Assembly (NCBI RefSeq): GCF_002368115.1
Contig: NZ_AP018316.1
Location: forward strand, 3,155,335 to 3,219,334
DNA: 64,000 bases
From: Dolichospermum compactum NIES-806
GTDB lineage: Bacteria; Cyanobacteriota; Cyanobacteriia; Cyanobacteriales; Nostocaceae
Direction: 5' to 3'
Shown here: positions 60,071 to 64,000 of the stretch, one piece after another
Layout: every line of letters begins with the position of its first letter
Numbering within the stretch: the first letter of the stretch is position 1
Translations under genes and position numbers: made by a program
The notes under the pieces: model-generated
The model's input: only the letters and a program-made list of their open reading frames with translations
The model's database searches: none
What the model was told of the DNA's origin: nothing

Positions 60071-61780
60071 ATGCAAATATATTGCAGTCAACAACACATA
60101 AATAATGGCGGTCATCGTTTTTGTACCCAGTGCGGTGAAGCATTACCTTTGACGGTGGGACAAGTTATTGATAATCGTTATGAAATTGCGCGGATATTGG
60201 GACAAGGTGGTTTTGGCCGCAGTTATTTAGCGATTGATCGCCAAAAATCCCGAAAAACTTGCGTTTTAAAGGAATTTGCCCCCAATGTTGTTAAACCCCA
60301 GGAGTTACAAAAGGCTAAGGAACTGTTTGAACGGGAAGCAAGTGTCCTCAAAAAAATCCAACATCCCCAAATTCCCCGGTTTCATGCTTCTTTTTCCGCC
60401 AAAATTGGGACTAAGGATTTTTTCTTTTTGGTGCAAGATTATATTGAGGGTGATAATTATGACCAATTATTTGAACAGCGTCGGGGTCAAGGACAGTCTT
60501 TTAGTGAGGAGGAGGTGATTAATTTACTACATAATGTTCTGCCTGTGCTAACTTATATTCATTCTTTAGATATAGTTCACCGCGATATTTCCCCAGATAA
60601 TTTGATTTTGCGTCAAAGTGATAGTTTACCCGTATTGATTGATTTTGGAGGTGTTAAACAGTTACCAGCTTCTCAGGGTTTTTGGCGGACACAATTGGCT
60701 GTAAATGCGACTTTGTTAGGTAAGAAGGGATACGCACCAGAAGAACAGTTACTTCAGGGAAAAGTCTATAAAAGCAGTGATTTTTATGCGTTAGCGGTGA
60801 CGGCTTTGGTATTAATGACGGGGAAAGAAGCACATTTACTTTATGATAGCTTTAATGGGGTTTGGCTTTGGGGTAAGGAAATTAAGGTTAGTCCCAAATT
60901 AGAGACTGTCCTGAAAAAGATGTTGGCATATAAGCCGAGCGATCGCTATCAAAAAGCCGAACAAGTTATCAAAGATTTACCTTTACCATCCACTTCATCT
61001 ACACCACAGATTATGCAAACTTCTAACAATAATCCCAATCCCTATATTACTAAGTTGAAAACACAGGTGGTAGCGCCAGGAATAAAGCGCGTTCGCAGTA
61101 TTCATGGTGGTGTCCACAATCAGACAAGTTTGTTTGTTCAGAAAATACCTATGCCAAAATGGTTGCGTCCTTTTATGGTTAGCTTTATTATGACTACGGT
61201 AATGTTGTCAACAGGTGCGGGTATGTTTGCTTTAGGAAATTTTGCAGTTAAGGGAATAACTTCAATTAAAATTCCGCAAGTTGAACTTCCCAAAATCCCA
61301 TCTAAGAATACTCCTGGAGATGAAAAAAATAAAACTAATCGCACTATTCAACAGGTGTTTAGTCGTCTACAACAATTAGAAATTTCTACGGCATTTTTTA
61401 TTACCACAGTTAATGAAGTTTTTTATGCCGAAAACCCAGAATTAAACAACCGCAAGTTAACTCAGAACCCCGATGATGCAGCTTTGAGAACACAATGGAA
61501 TGGTATAGCTAATCAGTTATTAAATAATCTAGAAAAGGCTAATTTAAGTGAACCTGCTAGAAAGAAAATAGGTAGTTATAGTCAACAGGATTCCCAACGC
61601 TGGGAACAGTTAGCCAAATCGGGAAAATTAGGTAATTATAAATCTTTTCAGGATTTACGCGCAGATACATATCAGACCTTTGACCCGTTGTTTACCGGTC
61701 AGGAACGTGGGAAACTAAATCAAAAAACTTTTCTGCAAATCTGGTATGCGATCGCATCTGATAAAGTAGAAAATAAGTAA
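60071..61780 (+). CDS. zinc-ribbon Ser/Thr protein kinase, membrane anchored (paralog 1)
   Basis: A 569-residue Hanks-type kinase. The zinc ribbon is CSQQH...FCTQCG at residues 5-22. The kinase domain shows GQGGFG (44-49), Lys67 (VLKEF), HRDISPDN (170-177) and DFG (191-193), all intact. A membrane segment lies near 375-398 (MVSFIMTTVMLSTGAGMFALG). The extracytoplasmic C-domain of about 150 residues (FFITTVNEVFYAENPELNNRKL) is shared with paralog 2. The ATG at 60071 is preferred to a TTG at 60041. It is followed after 73 bases by the second kinase. Confidence 0.93.
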   Translation: MQIYCSQQHINNGGHRFCTQCGEALPLTVGQVIDNRYEIARILGQGGFGRSYLAIDRQKSRKTCVLKEFAPNVVKPQELQKAKELFEREASVLKKIQHPQIPRFHASFSAKIGTKDFFFLVQDYIEGDNYDQLFEQRRGQGQSFSEEEVINLLHNVLPVLTYIHSLDIVHRDISPDNLILRQSDSLPVLIDFGGVKQLPASQGFWRTQLAVNATLLGKKGYAPEEQLLQGKVYKSSDFYALAVTALVLMTGKEAHLLYDSFNGVWLWGKEIKVSPKLETVLKKMLAYKPSDRYQKAEQVIKDLPLPSTSSTPQIMQTSNNNPNPYITKLKTQVVAPGIKRVRSIHGGVHNQTSLFVQKIPMPKWLRPFMVSFIMTTVMLSTGAGMFALGNFAVKGITSIKIPQVELPKIPSKNTPGDEKNKTNRTIQQVFSRLQQLEISTAFFITTVNEVFYAENPELNNRKLTQNPDDAALRTQWNGIANQLLNNLEKANLSEPARKKIGSYSQQDSQRWEQLAKSGKLGNYKSFQDLRADTYQTFDPLFTGQERGKLNQKTFLQIWYAIASDKVENK

Positions 61781-61809
61781 TATGTAATAGGTAATGGGTA
61801 ATTTGTCAG

Positions 61810-61858
61810 AACTGACAACTGACAACTGACAACTGACAACTAACAACTGACCAATGAC
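61810..61858. repeat. AACTGAC heptamer array running into the start codon of kinase 2
   Basis: Seven units of AACTGAC or close variants; the last unit (CAATGAC) contains the ATG at 61854. No purine-rich ribosome binding site is present in the array, so initiation on this mRNA must work without one or depend on the upstream gene. Confidence 0.8.
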
Positions 61859-63923
61859 TAATATATACTGTTCTCAAGGGCATCAAAATCCGTCCGGTAG
61901 TAGGTTTTGTCTCCAATGTGGGGACAGAATTGGCAGCGTACCGACCTCGGGAAATCAAGGTATTAAAGCGGGACAAACTTTAGGCGATCGCTATGTTATT
62001 ATTCGACAAATTGGTCAAGGAGGATTTGGTAAAACCTACTTAGCAGAAGACCTGAACCGCTTTCGAGAAGCTTGTGTTTTAAAAGAATTTTCTCCCCAGG
62101 TACAAACTCCCTACATTGTCCAAAAAGCCGAAGAACTTTTTCAGCGAGAAGCAAGTGTACTTTACAAATTACAACATCCTCAAATTCCCCGATTTCGGGA
62201 ACTATTACGCATCAACTTACAAGGGAAAGAAAGTCTTTTTCTAGTTCAAGATTATATAGATGGTGAAACTTATAATTCCTTATTAAATAGTCGGCAAAAA
62301 CAGGGCTTAAAATTTAGAGAAATAGAAATCCGCCAATTATTACAGCAAATTTTACCAGTATTAGAATATATTCACGCCCTGGGGGTTATTCATCGTGATA
62401 TTTCTCCTGATAATTTAATGCTTCGGAGTAGTGATAAATTACCAGTATTAATTGATTTTGGAGGTGTTAAACAAGTAGCCGCCACCGTCGCCTCTCAATA
62501 TTACCAAACAGGGGGAATAGCATCTCCCACAAATGGCACTTTGTTAGGAAAAATAGGATTTGCACCCCCAGAACAGATGCAAACTGGTATGGTGTCCACC
62601 CACAGTGACCTATATGCTTTAGCCGTCACAACGTTAGTTTTACTGACAGGTAAACAACCCCAAGAATTAATTGATACTTATAATTTTAGTTGGCAATGGC
62701 GACGGGAAATCAGCCTCAGTTCCGCACTTGGACAAATCATAGACAAAATGTTATCACCAATTGCGAGCGATCGCTATCAAACAGCCCGTCAACTTCTCCA
62801 AGTCCTCAACCCTCAATATGTTAGCTATCCGCAAACGCAACCCCCCACATCTGCTACAGTTGCTATTTCTCCCCCGAAAATCCCCGTTCCTGAACCCGTG
62901 ATGATTCCCACTCCTCCCCAACCAGGTATTTGGACAGGAAAAAATGTTTTGATTCTCGTTTTTTTCCTGACTATTGGGAGTTATTTATATTGGCAAAAAC
63001 TTAAAACCCCTACCAACAATTTACAGGGAAATAACCCGATAATTGTACCCAGTCCCCATTCCACCGAAACAGCAAAAACAGAAGTAACTTTTTCACCAGA
63101 AGAAAGACAACGCAAACAAAAATTGAGCGATCGCCGTGAAGAATTAGATATAAATTATCAATTTTATGTTAAACTTGTGAACCAACTTTTCCGGGAAAAA
63201 TATCCCAATTTAAAGGGGCGTATTCTTAGTGATAATCCAGAAGATGAAAATTTAAGGGCAGAATGGGATCAAACCGCCGCCGAAGTCCTAGAGAAGCTAT
63301 TAGCCATCACTTCTGACTCCCGCCGCCAACTGGGAAATTATACTGGAGATGAACGCACCACATGGAAAGCCCAAGTCAATCAAATCAACGTTAGTAGTCG
63401 GTCTTTATATGATTTAGGTGATGCAGCTTTTTTCAGTGAATTTCCCGAACAAAAGAGTAAAAGTTTTATTAAACAACCCATTGGACAAGTTTGGTACGCA
63501 TTTGTCAATGATCAACTTAACGCCATTCTTGACAAAAGCATATTGGAAACAATAGTCTTTCCTGAAGGCACTACAGGTAAAACAGTGAGTGGAACTCTCC
63601 AACCAGGAAAAGGTAAAGTTTTTATTGTTGGACTAGCCAAAGATCAAAATATGGAAGTGAAACTAGAAGCAAATTCCAAAGTTTTACTCTCAATTTATTC
63701 CCCCTCTGGGAAAAACCCATTACTACAAGACTCTCAAGCACGGACGATATCTGCAACATTACCAGAAAAAGGATTTTATGAATTTGTTGTTGTTTCCACA
63801 GCCTCAGAATCCGTAGATTATCAACTCACCCTAACCGCAGAAAATCCCCCAGAACCCGAACCAATAGAAGAACCAACAGAAGAACCAACTCCCACAGAAA
63901 CACCCACACCCGAAAGTAATTAA
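61854..63923 (+). CDS. zinc-ribbon Ser/Thr protein kinase with pre-peptidase-like C-terminal domain (paralog 2)
   Basis: A 689-residue paralog of the preceding kinase. Zinc ribbon at residues 6-23 (CSQGHQNPSGSRFCLQCG); kinase with GQGGFG (54-59), Lys77, HRDISPDN (180-187) and DFG (201-203). A membrane helix lies near 363-382 (NVLILVFFLTIGSYLYW). Then comes the same extracytoplasmic domain as in paralog 1, and in addition a pre-peptidase C-terminal-like beta domain (TVSGTLQPGKGKVFIVGL, SVDYQLTLTAE) and a P/E/T tail. Both kinases are active by motif. They probably arose by local duplication. Confidence 0.93.
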   Translation: MTNIYCSQGHQNPSGSRFCLQCGDRIGSVPTSGNQGIKAGQTLGDRYVIIRQIGQGGFGKTYLAEDLNRFREACVLKEFSPQVQTPYIVQKAEELFQREASVLYKLQHPQIPRFRELLRINLQGKESLFLVQDYIDGETYNSLLNSRQKQGLKFREIEIRQLLQQILPVLEYIHALGVIHRDISPDNLMLRSSDKLPVLIDFGGVKQVAATVASQYYQTGGIASPTNGTLLGKIGFAPPEQMQTGMVSTHSDLYALAVTTLVLLTGKQPQELIDTYNFSWQWRREISLSSALGQIIDKMLSPIASDRYQTARQLLQVLNPQYVSYPQTQPPTSATVAISPPKIPVPEPVMIPTPPQPGIWTGKNVLILVFFLTIGSYLYWQKLKTPTNNLQGNNPIIVPSPHSTETAKTEVTFSPEERQRKQKLSDRREELDINYQFYVKLVNQLFREKYPNLKGRILSDNPEDENLRAEWDQTAAEVLEKLLAITSDSRRQLGNYTGDERTTWKAQVNQINVSSRSLYDLGDAAFFSEFPEQKSKSFIKQPIGQVWYAFVNDQLNAILDKSILETIVFPEGTTGKTVSGTLQPGKGKVFIVGLAKDQNMEVKLEANSKVLLSIYSPSGKNPLLQDSQARTISATLPEKGFYEFVVVSTASESVDYQLTLTAENPPEPEPIEEPTEEPTPTETPTPESN

Positions 63924-64000
63924 GCAAGGAAAATTAATTATATAAAAGATTTGGATTTAATGTAGGGGTAGTGCCCCCGTGCCTACCCCGTTATTTGTGG

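Overview
The window looks like chromosome of a filamentous, probably heterocyst-forming cyanobacterium (Nostocales; Anabaena, Dolichospermum or Nostoc type). The grounds are the frequent GCGATCGC octamers (HIP1), heptanucleotide tandem repeats and small palindromic elements between genes, and typical cyanobacterial genes: a bidirectional hoxEFUYH hydrogenase, a fused modBC gene, a KdpD-like protein without kinase domain, Ycf66, Uma2, DUF29 and Rpn families, an orthocaspase relative and zinc-ribbon Ser/Thr kinases. No 16S rRNA or other species marker is present, so the genus is inference.

Layout. 1-5.5 kb: the 3' part of infC, a molybdate uptake locus (modA, modBC) on the minus strand with dyad operators upstream of modA, and a BlaI repressor/M56 peptidase pair. 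5.5-7.5 kb: a truncated KdpD-type sensor and a universal stress protein. 7.8-14.2 kb: the hydrogenase cluster hoxE-hoxF-hoxU-(DUF3122)-hoxY-(CBS protein)-hoxH, closed by a strong hairpin; the large-subunit protease hoxW lies 1.5 kb further on, beside an ADP-forming acyl-CoA synthetase/GNAT fusion. 19-24.3 kb: a membrane glycosyltransferase followed by accessory genes (HicB-like, DUF29, DUF4145, a RelE/ParE toxin-antitoxin pair). 24.3-26.5 kb: three tandem Rpn-family nuclease genes in different states (C-terminal-only, frameshifted, intact). 26.5-33 kb: transposase scraps (IS66, TnpB), a BioD-like/DRTGG protein, ycf66, gnd, decayed genes and a second Uma2 gene. 33-40 kb: an ExbB/ExbD pair, an MDR oxidoreductase, a pentapeptide/HhH membrane protein and mtnP. 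40-51.6 kb: a Tat-exported pseudo-orthocaspase, sat, a fasciclin protein, ligA, a glycerophosphodiesterase, and an adenylate-cyclase receptor with an overlapping lipoprotein gene. 51.7-64 kb: putA, a two-gene module with a palindromic operator, a BtuF-like protein, an M15 peptidase, a PaaK-like ligase and two paralogous Ser/Thr kinases.

How the genes work together. The hox genes form a complete NAD(P)-linked NiFe-hydrogenase with its maturation protease in reach; gnd supplies NADPH from the oxidative pentose phosphate pathway. modA/modBC serves molybdoenzymes. The clearest candidate for an undescribed system is the Rpn array. Its intact gene has the D and ExQ nuclease residues and a C-terminal segment with a variable number of four-residue GIEK repeats (3, 4 and 1 in the three copies). 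One copy has lost, in frame, exactly the catalytic part while keeping its own ribosome binding site, so it should make a free C-terminal protein like the RpnS antitoxins of E. coli Rpn phage-defence genes.

Intergenic DNA is rich in mobile palindromic elements. Several families occur more than once in the window and sit at regulatory places (before hoxE, before hoxH, between modA and modBC, after putA). I saw no CRISPR array, tRNA or rRNA gene, but I could not run covariance searches.
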